From NCBI RefSeq assembly GCF_040412085.2, contig NZ_CP115921.1, positions 1,116,001-1,180,000 on the forward strand: DNA of 64,000 nucleotides. The letters run 5' to 3'. Numbering within the stretch: position 1 is the stretch's first letter; every line of letters begins with the position of its first letter. The stretch comes from Vibrio sp. CB1-14 (GTDB taxonomy: Bacteria; Pseudomonadota; Gammaproteobacteria; Enterobacterales; Vibrionaceae). The notes beneath the pieces are model-generated. The model had not been told where the DNA came from. It worked only from the letters and a program-made list of their open reading frames with translations, and searched no databases. This document shows, one piece after another, positions 9,436-18,334 of this stretch. Position numbers and translations under genes: made by a program.

Positions 9436-10347
9436 CTATCTCTGCTGGCTTTCAAAGCGTCGAAACAGTAGGGATAGTGCTAGGCAAAGTAAGAAATAGC
9501 ACAAGCCAACAATGAGCCAGATTTCAAAAATAAGCCCGGAAGAGTTAGCCATTTCAGTGCCGACAAAGGTCATCTCCTGGATGGAGATTAACGAGACGAT
9601 AGAGGTGTCTTTGACTAGAGAAATCGCTTGTCCTGCCAGTGCTGGCGCGACTGCAGTAAGCACTTGCGGTGCGATGACATCTTTATATTGATACCAAGTT
9701 GATAAACCTAACGACTGACCCGCCTCCCACTGCCCTTTTGGGATAGAAGCAAGACCCGCGCGAATGATTTCTGCCACATACGCCGACGATAGAAGACCGA
9801 TACAGATAACGCCAGAAAGTAGGTTCTCCCATAGCGAGCTAGGACCAAACAAAAACGCCTGCCAAGCTGATATTTCACCGCTATAGCCACGGAGCACATC
9901 ACTGAGCCCAAGTAATGGGATCAACTGATTCGAAATGAAAAAGTAAAAAATGAAGATAAACACCAGTGGCGGAATATTTCGAACCAACTGGATAAATAGA
10001 TTGGCGGGGATGCTAAATACGGCCATCGCTGAGTGTTTCGCTAGGCCGAGTAAGGTGCCCAAAGTTACGGCAAGCACCATACCCCACACACTGAGTCTCA
10101 GTGTGGCAATGATGCCCTGGACAAAATAGGGTAACCCTCCATTTGCAGTCGGGTTAAACACCAACTCAAACGCCTGACTCCAGCGCCAGTGATAGCTGAT
10201 TCCAATGGATGAACGGTACGCCAGCCAGACAATAAGTCCCACCACGGCGAGCAGTAATACGCCATCCAGTAGGGTAGGACGCCATCGCTTTGCTGGTGAT
10301 GATGGTTTTTTATCGGAATTCAATTTGATTGAGTTGGTGTTGCTCAT
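9436..10347 (-). CDS. Polar amino acid ABC transporter permease (second)
   Basis: Membrane subunit of an amino acid importer of the His/Glu/Gln family, 303 aa, with an N-terminal extra helix and a conserved core. The EAA loop reads GQWEAGQSLGLSTWYQY (about residues 200-215). Start: the frame is open from 10383, but that overlaps the binding-protein gene by 31 nt. ATG 10347 lies 5 nt after that gene's TAA. It is the last gene of a four-gene minus-strand operon. Confidence 0.88.
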   Translation of the reverse strand: MSNTNSIKLNSDKKPSSPAKRWRPTLLDGVLLLAVVGLIVWLAYRSSIGISYHWRWSQAFELVFNPTANGGLPYFVQGIIATLRLSVWGMVLAVTLGTLLGLAKHSAMAVFSIPANLFIQLVRNIPPLVFIFIFYFFISNQLIPLLGLSDVLRGYSGEISAWQAFLFGPSSLWENLLSGVICIGLLSSAYVAEIIRAGLASIPKGQWEAGQSLGLSTWYQYKDVIAPQVLTAVAPALAGQAISLVKDTSIVSLISIQEMTFVGTEMANSSGLIFEIWLIVGLCYFLLCLALSLLFRRFESQQR

Positions 10348-10352
10348 TGTAA

Positions 10353-11177
10353 TTATTGTCCGCCAGCGATTTGGTCTTGCCAATCTAGGGTAGAGAACCA
10401 GTATTCATAGCGCTCTTTTAGCCAGCCATCATCGGTTCTTGCTTGGATCCACTCATCGAAGAAGGCTTTTTTGTCCTCTTCACCTAGACGAACAGCGAAA
10501 GCTTCGTTTCCTTTAGAGAGACGCTCGCTAAATGGAATAAATAACGCGTCCGCATGTTTAACTGCCTCATGCTCCGGCTTCGGACTTGAGGCGATCACTG
10601 CGTGGGCGTTACCGTTCAGTACTTCTTGGAATGCTTGTGCATCATCGTCAAACTGCAGAACTTTTGCCTTCGGGAACGTTTCGCGAGCAACTTGCACGGT
10701 GAATGCACCGCGGCGAGCAGCGATTTTAACGCGGCGTGAGTCAAAGTCTTCAATCTTAGAAAAGTCGCCAGCCAGTGCTTTGCTTGCCGCGACTTGAACA
10801 CCTGAGTGTGAGTAAGGCGAGGTAAACAGCACGCTCTTTGAGCGCTCTGGCGTAACAGACATACCGCCGATAATGACGTCGAATTTTTGAGAAAGCAGAG
10901 CAGGGATGATGCCATCCCACGCGGTAGGCACAAACTCAACTTTCCAGCCTGAATCTTCAGCGAGTCGTTTCGCTACATCGATTTCAAAGCCTATCAGTTC
11001 GCCCTGTTTGTCACGCATGGCCCACGGTACAAACGTTGACATTCCGACACGCAAAGTGCCGCGCTCGTTTATCTTATCGAGATTAGGTGTCTCACTGGCT
11101 GCGGCGCCAAATGAGACCGCAAGGCCAATTGCGACGGAACTGGCTGCTTTTACTAGATGTTTGAGTGTCCTTTTCAT
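10353..11177 (-). CDS. Amino acid ABC transporter substrate-binding protein
   Basis: Periplasmic binding protein of the solute-binding family 3 (GlnH/ArtJ type), 274 aa. It has a cleaved signal peptide (MKRTLKHLVK...SFGAAASE) followed by the typical start LDKINERGTLRVGMS. The motif GFEIDVAKRLAEDSG (about 63-77) is diagnostic of the family. The ligand is probably a polar amino acid; specificity cannot be read. It has a good ribosome site (GGAGT). It sits between the two permease genes, an unusual order. Confidence 0.9.
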   Translation of the reverse strand: MKRTLKHLVKAASSVAIGLAVSFGAAASETPNLDKINERGTLRVGMSTFVPWAMRDKQGELIGFEIDVAKRLAEDSGWKVEFVPTAWDGIIPALLSQKFDVIIGGMSVTPERSKSVLFTSPYSHSGVQVAASKALAGDFSKIEDFDSRRVKIAARRGAFTVQVARETFPKAKVLQFDDDAQAFQEVLNGNAHAVIASSPKPEHEAVKHADALFIPFSERLSKGNEAFAVRLGEEDKKAFFDEWIQARTDDGWLKERYEYWFSTLDWQDQIAGGQ

Positions 11178-11218
11178 GGGGTGACTCCTTGTTAGTAAAT
11201 CATGGTTAGCATAGAGAG

Positions 11219-12013
11219 TTATGACCGCTTCTCTTGACTTAAGCGATATTCAAGCCAGGCAGAGAAAGCAGACAAGGTAAGCGTTAACACGAGGTAAATC
11301 GCGGCAACAGTAAACCAAATTTCAAATGGCATCGCGGTTTCAGCCACGATGTTACGCCCCTCGGTAGTGAGGTCGAAAATCGCCATCACACTGACGATGG
11401 ATGAGTTTTTAATTAGCGAGACCACTTCGTTGGTGAGCGGTGGCAGTGTACGTCGTACTACCTGAGGCAATATCACATCATAGTAGGTATAAAAACGAGA
11501 TAGACCTATTGAACGACAGGCTTCGAATTGACCCTTTGGAACGCTGTTCAGGCCCGCTCGGAGGATTTCAGCCGTGTAGGCGCCTTGGAATAGCGCTAGA
11601 GCAAATACAGCGGTAGAAAATCGATCAAGACCGATGATGGGGCCAAAGACAAAATACAGGAGGTAGATCTGCACCAACAGCGGCGTATTTCTTATGGCTT
11701 CCACATAGCAATGGGCGATAGCGCGGCCTACGATCGAATTCGAGGTTTTTAACAGCGCAGTGATGAGGCCTAGCAGCAAGGTAAACAGTAACGCCAAAGC
11801 GCTCAGCTTTATGGTGACAATCAGGCCTTGTAAAAGCTCTGCAGGCCACCACTCACCATCTTCATAGAATGCTAGATAGTCCGGCACTCGCTCCCATTGC
11901 CAGCGATAGCCCATGGCCTCGGCACCACTGTTGAGTAGCCAAGCTAATGCTATCGCAACCAGAGCGATTTGTAGGATTGCTGATAGAACCGGCTTTATAA
12001 TCTTGAATATCAT
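11219..12013 (-). CDS. Polar amino acid ABC transporter permease (first)
   Basis: 264-aa inner membrane subunit with an extra N-terminal helix. The EAA loop GQFEACRSIGLSRFYTYYD is visible at about residues 165-183, and LVQIYLLYFVFGP is typical of HisM/GlnP permeases. It overlaps or abuts the ATPase gene at 12013. It likely forms a heterodimer with the other permease of the operon. Confidence 0.88.
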   Translation of the reverse strand: MIFKIIKPVLSAILQIALVAIALAWLLNSGAEAMGYRWQWERVPDYLAFYEDGEWWPAELLQGLIVTIKLSALALLFTLLLGLITALLKTSNSIVGRAIAHCYVEAIRNTPLLVQIYLLYFVFGPIIGLDRFSTAVFALALFQGAYTAEILRAGLNSVPKGQFEACRSIGLSRFYTYYDVILPQVVRRTLPPLTNEVVSLIKNSSIVSVMAIFDLTTEGRNIVAETAMPFEIWFTVAAIYLVLTLTLSAFSAWLEYRLSQEKRS

Positions 12014-12765
12014 CAGTGATTTAAGATCTTGTCCAAAAATGCCTTAGTACGCGGGTGCTGAGGGGCGTCGAAGATTTGGCTTGGCGGCGCTGATTCTAAA
12101 ATTTGCCCTTCATCCATGAAAATAACATTGTGCGCCACTCGCTTGGCAAAGCCCATTTCGTGGGTGACGCATAGCATAGTCATACCTTCTTCAGCCAGCT
12201 CAACCATAACGTTGAGCACTTCGCTAATCATCTCAGGATCGAGCGCTGACGTTGGTTCGTCAAAAAGCAGAATATCGGGTTTCATGCATAGAGAGCGGGC
12301 AATCGCAACTCGCTGTTGCTGGCCTCCAGAGAGTTGAGAGGGGTACTTGCCAGCTTGTTCGGCAATTTTCACTCGTTCAAGCATCTCCATAGCGCGCGAC
12401 TCTGCTTGCTGTTTTGAAAGCTTAAGCGTGCGTATTGGCGAAAGTGTTAGATTTTCAAGCACAGTAAGGTGTGGGAAAAGGTTGAAGTGCTGAAAAACCA
12501 TACCGACTTGACCAGGTTGAATACTCTTGGAGTTCACATCGTGACCGAGTACCTGGATATCACCGGAGTTGTAGGCTTCTAAGCCGTTGATACAACGGAT
12601 CAGCGTAGATTTACCAGAGCCAGAAGGGCCGCAAATGACGACGATTTCGCCTTGTTTTACTTCCAGTTGGATAGAGTTCAGAGCTTGAAAGTCTCCGAAC
12701 CATTTATTGACGTCGCTAAATTGTACTGCGTTCACATGGAACCCATTGTTTTTGTTATTTCTCAT
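12013..12765 (-). CDS. Amino acid ABC transporter ATP-binding protein
   Basis: ATPase of the importer, 250 aa from ATG 12765. Walker A is GPSGSGKST, the signature is LSGGQQQR, Walker B is [12 protein letters not shown], and the H-loop is THEMGFAKR; all are intact. The frame extends to TTG 12795. GTG 12735 would give the usual family N-terminus ([13 protein letters not shown]). None of the three has a strong ribosome site, so the exact start is open. It is the first gene of the operon and divergent from hcp. Confidence 0.9.
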   Translation of the reverse strand: MRNNKNNGFHVNAVQFSDVNKWFGDFQALNSIQLEVKQGEIVVICGPSGSGKSTLIRCINGLEAYNSGDIQVLGHDVNSKSIQPGQVGMVFQHFNLFPHLTVLENLTLSPIRTLKLSKQQAESRAMEMLERVKIAEQAGKYPSQLSGGQQQRVAIARSLCMKPDILLFDEPTSALDPEMISEVLNVMVELAEEGMTMLCVTHEMGFAKRVAHNVIFMDEGQILESAPPSQIFDAPQHPRTKAFLDKILNH

Positions 12766-12860
12766 AACATTAGCAATATCGATACAGCATCTCAATACTC
12801 TACTCTAAATAGTAGCAAAGATATCCAATGCTCTCGGATAAACAATTTTAAAACGAAATA

Positions 12861-12875
12861 GAGTCTTTATGACTC
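12861..12875. promoter_or_regulatory. Candidate NorR-type site, distal
   Basis: GAGTC-TTTAT-GACTC is a perfect dyad. It contains GT-N7-AC (AGT-CTTTATG-ACT, 12862-12874), the core spacing reported for the nitric-oxide-responsive activator NorR. Its centre is 45 bp upstream of the proximal site. Confidence 0.6.
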
Positions 12876-12906
12876 GATGGTTTGTTTTTGATGCGATTTT
12901 ATGTTG

Positions 12907-12919
12907 GGTCATTATGACC
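12907..12919. promoter_or_regulatory. Candidate NorR-type site, proximal
   Basis: GGT-CATTATG-ACC matches GGT-N7-ACC, the full NorR core. It lies about 60 bp upstream of the -24/-12 promoter, the usual place for a sigma-54 enhancer-binding protein. Confidence 0.65.
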
Positions 12920-12971
12920 TTTTATGGTTTGATTTTTTAAATTAGTCCATAAAAAACAGCAAGATAAATTA

Positions 12972-12987
12972 TGGCACAGACTATGCT
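12972..12987 (+). promoter_or_regulatory. Sigma-54 (-24/-12) promoter of hcp
   Basis: TGGCAC followed by TGCT has GG (12973-12974) and GC (12985-12986) separated by exactly 10 nt, the invariant sigma-54 spacing. It predicts a transcript start near 12998, about 60 nt before the hcp ATG. AT-rich DNA between this and the NorR-type sites (12921-12956) could take IHF. Confidence 0.75.
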
Positions 12988-13057
12988 ATAGAGCTGCAGG
13001 AAATAATCAGCGCTGGCTACGTACCAAAGCGCGACTTAATATACTGGAGTCCTTATT

Positions 13058-14719
13058 ATGTTCTGTATTCAATGCGAACAAACCATTCAAACCCCTGCTG
13101 CTAAGGGTTGTTCATACACACAAGGCATGTGTGGCAAAACATCAGAAGTGTCTGACCTACAAGACGTATTAGTGTATACCCTACAGGGTGTTTCTTTCTG
13201 GGCCGATCAAGGTCGTAAATTTGGCATCGTTGACCAAGATATCGATCAATGGGCGCCTAGAGCTTTCTTCTCTACACTGACGAACGTTAACTTCGACCCA
13301 GAGCGCATTATTGAGCTCTCTACTCAAGCTGCTGATTATAAAGCGCGACTTCAACAAAAAGTACAAGCGGCATCGCTGGTTAAGGGTATAGCCATTGATG
13401 AGCTGTCTCCTGCTGCGAAATTTGAGCTGCCAACAACAAAAGAAGCGTTGTTAGCGTTTGCGCCGACGGCGGCGGTAAACCGTGGTCATGACAGTCTGCA
13501 TGAAGATGTGATTGGCTTGCGTCTACTTTGCCTATACGGCTTGAAAGGTGCAGCGGCGTATTTAGAGCATGCTCGTGTGCTATCGCAAACGGATGAGGAA
13601 GTGTATGGCGAGTATCATCAGATCATGGCGTGGCTCGGTACTGACCCTGTTGACTTAGAGCCGCTTCTAAACACCTCAATGCAGATTGGTCTTATGAACT
13701 ATAAGATCATGGAGATGCTAGACAAAGGCGAAACGGACACCTTTGGTCACCCAGAGCCAACTCAGGTGAACGTCAAGACTATCAAAGGCAAGTGTATCCT
13801 AGTGTCTGGTCACGACCTTCATGATCTTGAGAAGATCCTTCAGCAAACCGAAGGGCTAGGTATCAACGTTTATACCAATGGTGAGATGCTTCCAGCTCAC
13901 GCTTACCCAGAGCTGAAAAAATACCCACACCTTGCAGGTAACTACGGCAGCGCATGGCAGAATCAACAGAAAGAATTTGCTAATTTCCCTGGCGCCATCG
14001 TCATGACTTCAAACTGTTTGCTAAACCCGAATGTTGGTCAATATGCTGATCGTCTATTCACACGTAGCATTGTTGGTTGGCCTGGCGTTGCGCACATCGA
14101 GGGTGATGATTTTAAACAAGTGATCGAATGTGCATTGGCTCAAGACGGCTTCCAGCATGATGAGATTGAACAGATGATCACCGTAGGTTTTGGTCGTAAT
14201 GCATTGATGCAAGCCGCACCTGCGGTTGTGGAGCAAGTGAAAGCAGGCGCAATCAAGCACTTCTTCCTAGTCGGTGGCTGTGATGGCGATAAGTCTGAAC
14301 GTAGCTACTACACAGACTTTACGGCTCAAGCTCCAGAAGACAGCGTCATCTTGACCCTGGCTTGTGGTAAGTTCCGCTTCAACAAAAATCAGTTTGGTGA
14401 CATCAACGGCATTCCTCGTCTATTGGATGTTGGCCAATGTAATGATGCTTATTCTGCAATCCAGTTGGCGCTTGCACTGGCAGAGGAATTTGATTGTGGT
14501 ATCAATGAACTGCCTTTGACTTTAGTCCTGTCTTGGTTTGAGCAAAAAGCGATTGTGATTCTACTTACCCTGTTTGCGCTTGGCGTAAAAGGTATCTACA
14601 CAGGACCAACGGCGCCGGCTTTCCTAACGGATAACTTGCTAAGTATTCTGCAACAGAAATTCGATATGCGTGGTATCTCCACGGTTGAAAACGATTTAAA
14701 AACTATTCTGGCAGCATAA
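13058..14719 (+). CDS. hcp: Hydroxylamine reductase / hybrid cluster protein
   Basis: Prismane-type protein of 553 aa, now regarded mainly as an NO reductase and protein S-nitrosylase in enterobacteria. The N-terminal cysteines C3, C6, C18 and C25 follow C-x2-C-x11-C-x6-C, the enteric type that binds a [2Fe-2S] cluster. Later motifs with cluster ligands include [40 protein letters not shown] and ACGKFRF. It is cytosolic. It has the ribosome site TGGAGT 7 nt before ATG. It is followed by its reductase hcr and preceded by a NorR/sigma-54-type promoter, so induction by nitric oxide is expected. Confidence 0.96.
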   Translation: MFCIQCEQTIQTPAAKGCSYTQGMCGKTSEVSDLQDVLVYTLQGVSFWADQGRKFGIVDQDIDQWAPRAFFSTLTNVNFDPERIIELSTQAADYKARLQQKVQAASLVKGIAIDELSPAAKFELPTTKEALLAFAPTAAVNRGHDSLHEDVIGLRLLCLYGLKGAAAYLEHARVLSQTDEEVYGEYHQIMAWLGTDPVDLEPLLNTSMQIGLMNYKIMEMLDKGETDTFGHPEPTQVNVKTIKGKCILVSGHDLHDLEKILQQTEGLGINVYTNGEMLPAHAYPELKKYPHLAGNYGSAWQNQQKEFANFPGAIVMTSNCLLNPNVGQYADRLFTRSIVGWPGVAHIEGDDFKQVIECALAQDGFQHDEIEQMITVGFGRNALMQAAPAVVEQVKAGAIKHFFLVGGCDGDKSERSYYTDFTAQAPEDSVILTLACGKFRFNKNQFGDINGIPRLLDVGQCNDAYSAIQLALALAEEFDCGINELPLTLVLSWFEQKAIVILLTLFALGVKGIYTGPTAPAFLTDNLLSILQQKFDMRGISTVENDLKTILAA

Positions 14720-14730
14720 TCAGCAGTGAT

Positions 14731-14758
14731 TGAAATGGCGCTTTGGTGCGCCATTTCA
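14731..14758 (+). terminator. Intercistronic hairpin between hcp and hcr
   Basis: TGAAATGGCGC (14731-14741) pairs perfectly with GCGCCATTTCA (14748-14758) around TTTGGT. It is followed by TGTTTTAGGAG, so it abuts the hcr ribosome site. It may act as a partial terminator or mRNA stabiliser that sets hcp above hcr. Confidence 0.5.
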
Positions 14759-14778
14759 TGTTTTAGGAGAAGCAGAAA

Positions 14779-15798
14779 ATGGCTTGGTACCATTCAGAAA
14801 CAATCCAATTAACCTGTACCAAAAAATGGTTTGAGACGCCGGATTCGGTATCGTTTGAGCTGTCGAGTGATTCAGCGAGTGACTCATTTCAATTCAAAGC
14901 AGGGCAATTCTCCTCGCTTGGTTTTGATATCGAAGGTAACACAGCGTTTCGTGCCTACTCAATTAGTTCTATCCCGGGTGACAGTCGACTGAAATTTACC
15001 GTTAAGCGCGTCCCCGATGGTCTGGTATCAAATCACATTGTCGATACGTTGTCGGTTGGCCAAAAAGTGCAAGCTCAAGCGCCTGTGGGTCAGTTCAATA
15101 ATGTCGATTGTACGCCAAAGCAAAAAGTGCTGATGATCAGCGCTGGTTGTGGTGTGACGCCTGTGATGTCAATGGTTGACCAATGGCTAGCTGAGGGGGC
15201 AAATATCGATATTGAGTTTTTGCATCTGGCGAAAAGCAAACTCGATGCGATTTACTTTGATAGGTTGATGGAGCTAAATCAGAGCGTAGAGAGTTTTCAT
15301 CTCAATATGTTGCTTGAAGACAATGCGGGAACAGATTTTCCTCAAGGTTTGATCAGTCTTGAGTGGTTAAAAGCTTTGGTTTCAGACTTTCAGCAGCGCA
15401 CAATTTATTTGTGTGGACCAACTGGTTTTATGGGAGCGGTTAAGTCGGCTCTGGAAGAGGTGCAGTTTGACATGTCTCAGTTTCACCAAGAGAGCTTTAC
15501 GCCAGCTCAAGTTGCAGCAGAAGCGGGTGAGGGAACAGTCAAAATAGCTGTGCCAGACTTTGGCGTAGAAGTCGAAGCAGACGAAGGTAGCTTGCTCATT
15601 GATGCTTTAGAGAAAGGCGGCGTGCCAGTCATTGCAGCTTGTCGAAGTGGCATCTGTGGCTCTTGTAAATGTAAGGTAAAAGTTGGCCAAGTAGAGTCGT
15701 CGAGCTATGAAACTCTGTCTGATGAAGAGAGAGAAAGCGGTTATGTTCTTGCTTGCTCTAGCACCATCAAGTCTGATGTAGAAGTGAGCCTAAACTGA
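14779..15798 (+). CDS. hcr: NADH oxidoreductase for hybrid cluster protein
   Basis: 339-aa electron donor to Hcp. It has a ferredoxin-reductase FAD domain (FRAYSIS near residue 57), an NAD-binding domain (ISAGCGVTPVMSM near 121, CGPTGFMG near 213), and a C-terminal plant-type [2Fe-2S] domain (C288, CRSGICGSCKC, last Cys in LACSS). It is cytosolic and co-transcribed with hcp. The ribosome site TAGGAG lies ahead of ATG. Confidence 0.95.
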   Translation: MAWYHSETIQLTCTKKWFETPDSVSFELSSDSASDSFQFKAGQFSSLGFDIEGNTAFRAYSISSIPGDSRLKFTVKRVPDGLVSNHIVDTLSVGQKVQAQAPVGQFNNVDCTPKQKVLMISAGCGVTPVMSMVDQWLAEGANIDIEFLHLAKSKLDAIYFDRLMELNQSVESFHLNMLLEDNAGTDFPQGLISLEWLKALVSDFQQRTIYLCGPTGFMGAVKSALEEVQFDMSQFHQESFTPAQVAAEAGEGTVKIAVPDFGVEVEADEGSLLIDALEKGGVPVIAACRSGICGSCKCKVKVGQVESSSYETLSDEERESGYVLACSSTIKSDVEVSLN

Positions 15799-15863
15799 GT
15801 CGCAATGGATGGGTAGCTCATCTTCCTAAAGAGGCACAATCAGGCAAAAAAACGGAACAACCA

Positions 15864-15886
15864 AAAAGGCGCGATGTGCGCCTTTT
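15864..15886. terminator. Bidirectional terminator between hcr and the ferric-reductase-like gene
   Basis: AAAAGGCGC (15864-15872), loop GATGT, GCGCCTTTT (15878-15886). A-run and U-run flank the stem, so it can serve both convergent genes. Confidence 0.8.
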
Positions 15887-15919
15887 GTGTTCTTGTATCC
15901 GATTTAGCTTCGCCAGCCA

Positions 15920-17242
15920 TTATCGAAAGTTAAACAGCTCAGCATGGAAAGCGGTTGTTTTCATGTTGAGTGCCTTCAACTGACCTTGTAGAGCATTTTT
16001 GAATCCGACGGGGCCACAAAACCAGATGCTGTGTTCTGACAGATCTGGATGTTGCTGCAAGATCTGCTCAATCGATAAAAACGGGGTAAGCCTATTATCG
16101 ATAAGGTGAAACTCTATATTAGCGCTCAGTGCGGCTAGCTTCATTTCCTGTATTAGTAACGGTGACGGCGCTTGAGTACAGTAATAAAACACCACTTTTT
16201 GATCTCTTGGTTGTTTTGCTAACTGCTCCAGTCTGGCCTTAAACGCTGCGCAACCAATACCTCCGGCAATCCACACTTGTTTCTTGTTGTCCTCGAAATC
16301 GAATTGGCCATAAGGTCCTTCTACTTCAACGGCCTGACCTACTGTCACGCGGTTTTGGATATCGGCAGTAAAATCCCCAAGTGCTTTGATAAGAAAGCTA
16401 ACTTGGTGACTATGGTCATCGTATGAGGCAATGGTAAATGGATGAGGTTCTTCATCACCAAGCTTGAGAAACGCGAATTGCCCAGCCTTGTGTCCACGCC
16501 AATTAGGAAGCTCAGCCACAACTTTGGTTGTCTGGTTTTCTTTGTTGTATTCAACACTAGTCACTACGCCTGTGTGTTTGCGGCGATGACCAATCCTGCC
16601 TACAAGACTCCAAACGGCCGCGATAATACCTGCGACAACGACGATCACCGTGACGGGTGTGATTAAGTTGCCCCAGTAAGCGTGTTTGAGCAGCACCAAA
16701 GAGTGGTAACCAATCGCAACAAAAGCGATAGCCATGAGCTTGTGTGTCCACTTAAATAGCTTGTACTTAATTGGGACAAAAAGCGCTAGCAGTATTAGGC
16801 CGATAAACAGATACAGCGTCCACTCCCCTAAGCTTTCTGCACCACTTCTAAGTGGCTGAATGATTGCGTAAAGCGAGTCCGGATCGATAGGTACACCTAC
16901 CCCTCGTTGTGGGCGTTCCATAACACCGGCACTAACCAGTTGTTTTGGGACAATTGCAAGTAACCAATGGATCGCACCAATAACGACGCCATAAATGGCC
17001 GTCCATTTATGTAAGCGATAAGATTTGTCCAGACCTCGAGTAAGACGCTCAAACAGCGGCAATCTCATTGCCAGAAGCATGGTCATCGTTAACAGCAACA
17101 CAGACACAATGCCCGTCAGTTGAAGTAAAGCACTGCGCCAAGGCATAAAGGTCTCATAAGTAAACAATGGGGGTTCGGCTTGAAGCCATATCAAGATGAC
17201 AGCCAGTACGAGGGTGAGCACCATAAAATAGAGTTTTTTCAT
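15920..17242 (-). CDS. Ferric-reductase-like membrane flavocytochrome
   Basis: 440-aa protein with an N-terminal six-helix ferric-reductase domain (heme histidines in YRLHKWTAIYGVVIGAIHW and THKLMAIAFVAIGYHS). A cytoplasmic FAD/NAD(P)H module follows, with FAD motif HPFTIAS, nucleotide motif AGGIGC, and a C-terminal FCGPVGFK. This is the NOX/FRE-like arrangement, moving electrons from NAD(P)H across the membrane to an unknown acceptor. The frame opens earlier, but TAGGAG (17250-17255) is spaced best for ATG 17242. It is convergent with hcr and probably monocistronic. Confidence 0.85.
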   Translation of the reverse strand: MKKLYFMVLTLVLAVILIWLQAEPPLFTYETFMPWRSALLQLTGIVSVLLLTMTMLLAMRLPLFERLTRGLDKSYRLHKWTAIYGVVIGAIHWLLAIVPKQLVSAGVMERPQRGVGVPIDPDSLYAIIQPLRSGAESLGEWTLYLFIGLILLALFVPIKYKLFKWTHKLMAIAFVAIGYHSLVLLKHAYWGNLITPVTVIVVVAGIIAAVWSLVGRIGHRRKHTGVVTSVEYNKENQTTKVVAELPNWRGHKAGQFAFLKLGDEEPHPFTIASYDDHSHQVSFLIKALGDFTADIQNRVTVGQAVEVEGPYGQFDFEDNKKQVWIAGGIGCAAFKARLEQLAKQPRDQKVVFYYCTQAPSPLLIQEMKLAALSANIEFHLIDNRLTPFLSIEQILQQHPDLSEHSIWFCGPVGFKNALQGQLKALNMKTTAFHAELFNFR

Positions 17243-17408
17243 CATAACGCTCCTATTGAGCTTTAACTCTACTCCTTGCAATGTAACCTTACGTCAGTGT
17301 TAGTAAATCAATGTAAATTCATGAGCCAGTTTGGGTTTTCACCAAGCTTATACGCCATATCGTACTCAGTCGGGTAGGATAGAGTGATATCAATGAATGT
17401 GCATAATA

Positions 17409-18245
17409 ATGAAAAAACTGATTTCAATTCAAAGCGCCATGATTGTCGGCTGCTTATCGTTTACTTTGATCCCGTTATTCTACAAAGTCGATGTACCAGG
17501 AATGAAGATCCCAGACTGCACGATGGAAGAGGTGATCGAAACCCCTATTTTCTTCTTCGTTTCCAAAATGGTTGTAGATAAATATGGCCTTGAAGAGGTC
17601 AATACTGAGTTAGATAAGTCGGTTCGTAAAAGCAATGTGATAATGAGAAACTCGTGCATTCCCATGAAGCGAACATTGGCGACGGTAGAAACCGTCGATT
17701 TTAACTCGGCGTCGTTGTTTGATATCGACCAAATAAGACGCCAACTGACGAAGCGCGTTGGTGAAGAAAAGGTACGCAACATTGAACGGCTTCCTAATCA
17801 GTTTTATGGCGTGATCCTCGCCGATGAGGATGGCTATTTTGAATATGACACTATTGGTACCACCAACCCGGATGAAAATAGTCAATTCTTTATGCTGTCT
17901 GAGTATGCCGATGAATACACGTTAGAGCATGAATTAGGCCATCTTTCTTGGGCTTGGCATGACGATCGCTCATGGTTCAAAGTTCTTGATGAAACGTTAG
18001 AGCAGCATACTTCGGAAATGAACAAAGATAGGCTCAAACCTTATGCGAGAGGTTATCAGTGCGGCGGTGCAGGTACTATTATGAGTTACGAATCAGAACT
18101 GCTGTCGATTTATTCGAGCCCTGATATAACCAATAACGGTAGAGTTTGCGGCGATGAGCAGTATGCTGATAACGCGCGGCAGCTTCGAGAGTTTGCTCGT
18201 GATCTCAAACGGAAAATGCAGCTACAGAAAGCCGCTACCCTTTGA
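17409..18245 (+). CDS. Putative metzincin-type zinc metalloprotease
   Basis: 278-aa protein with an N-terminal signal or anchor helix (about 8-24). It carries a zinc motif: H174, E175, H178 and H184-D185 in HELGHLSWAWHD, the HExxHxxxxxHD spacing of metzincins. GTIMSYE, with M225, makes a Met-turn, so the metzincin class is likely. The usual Gly at the eighth position of the motif is Trp here. Cysteines near RNSCIP, YQCGGAG and GRVCGD could form disulfides, which fits an exported enzyme. The ribosome site is poor; ATG 17409 was preferred over 17397 for its signal-like start. The family is not recognised further. Confidence 0.65.
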   Translation: MKKLISIQSAMIVGCLSFTLIPLFYKVDVPGMKIPDCTMEEVIETPIFFFVSKMVVDKYGLEEVNTELDKSVRKSNVIMRNSCIPMKRTLATVETVDFNSASLFDIDQIRRQLTKRVGEEKVRNIERLPNQFYGVILADEDGYFEYDTIGTTNPDENSQFFMLSEYADEYTLEHELGHLSWAWHDDRSWFKVLDETLEQHTSEMNKDRLKPYARGYQCGGAGTIMSYESELLSIYSSPDITNNGRVCGDEQYADNARQLREFARDLKRKMQLQKAATL

Positions 18246-18265
18246 TATTTGTTACCGTCAACAAA

Positions 18266-18299
18266 AAGTGGTGAGTGACGCTAGGCCAACCCACCACTT
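18266..18299. terminator. Hairpin between the metalloprotease gene and azoR
   Basis: AAGTGGTG (18266-18273) pairs with CACCACTT (18292-18299) between convergent genes. The loop is long (18 nt) and there is no clear U-run. Tentative. Confidence 0.35.
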
Positions 18300-18334
18300 C
18301 TCCGAACTACGCTTGATGCAACCTGAAAGGCGAG

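Noticed and set aside
10471..10797. 108-codon plus-strand frame across the binding-protein gene
   Set aside because: Antisense to a well-supported gene; composition Ser/Arg-rich as expected of a shadow frame.
12796..13057. FNR box in the hcp promoter
   Set aside because: E. coli hcp is FNR-activated, but no TTGAT-N4-ATCAA element is present here; sigma-54/NorR signals explain the promoter instead.
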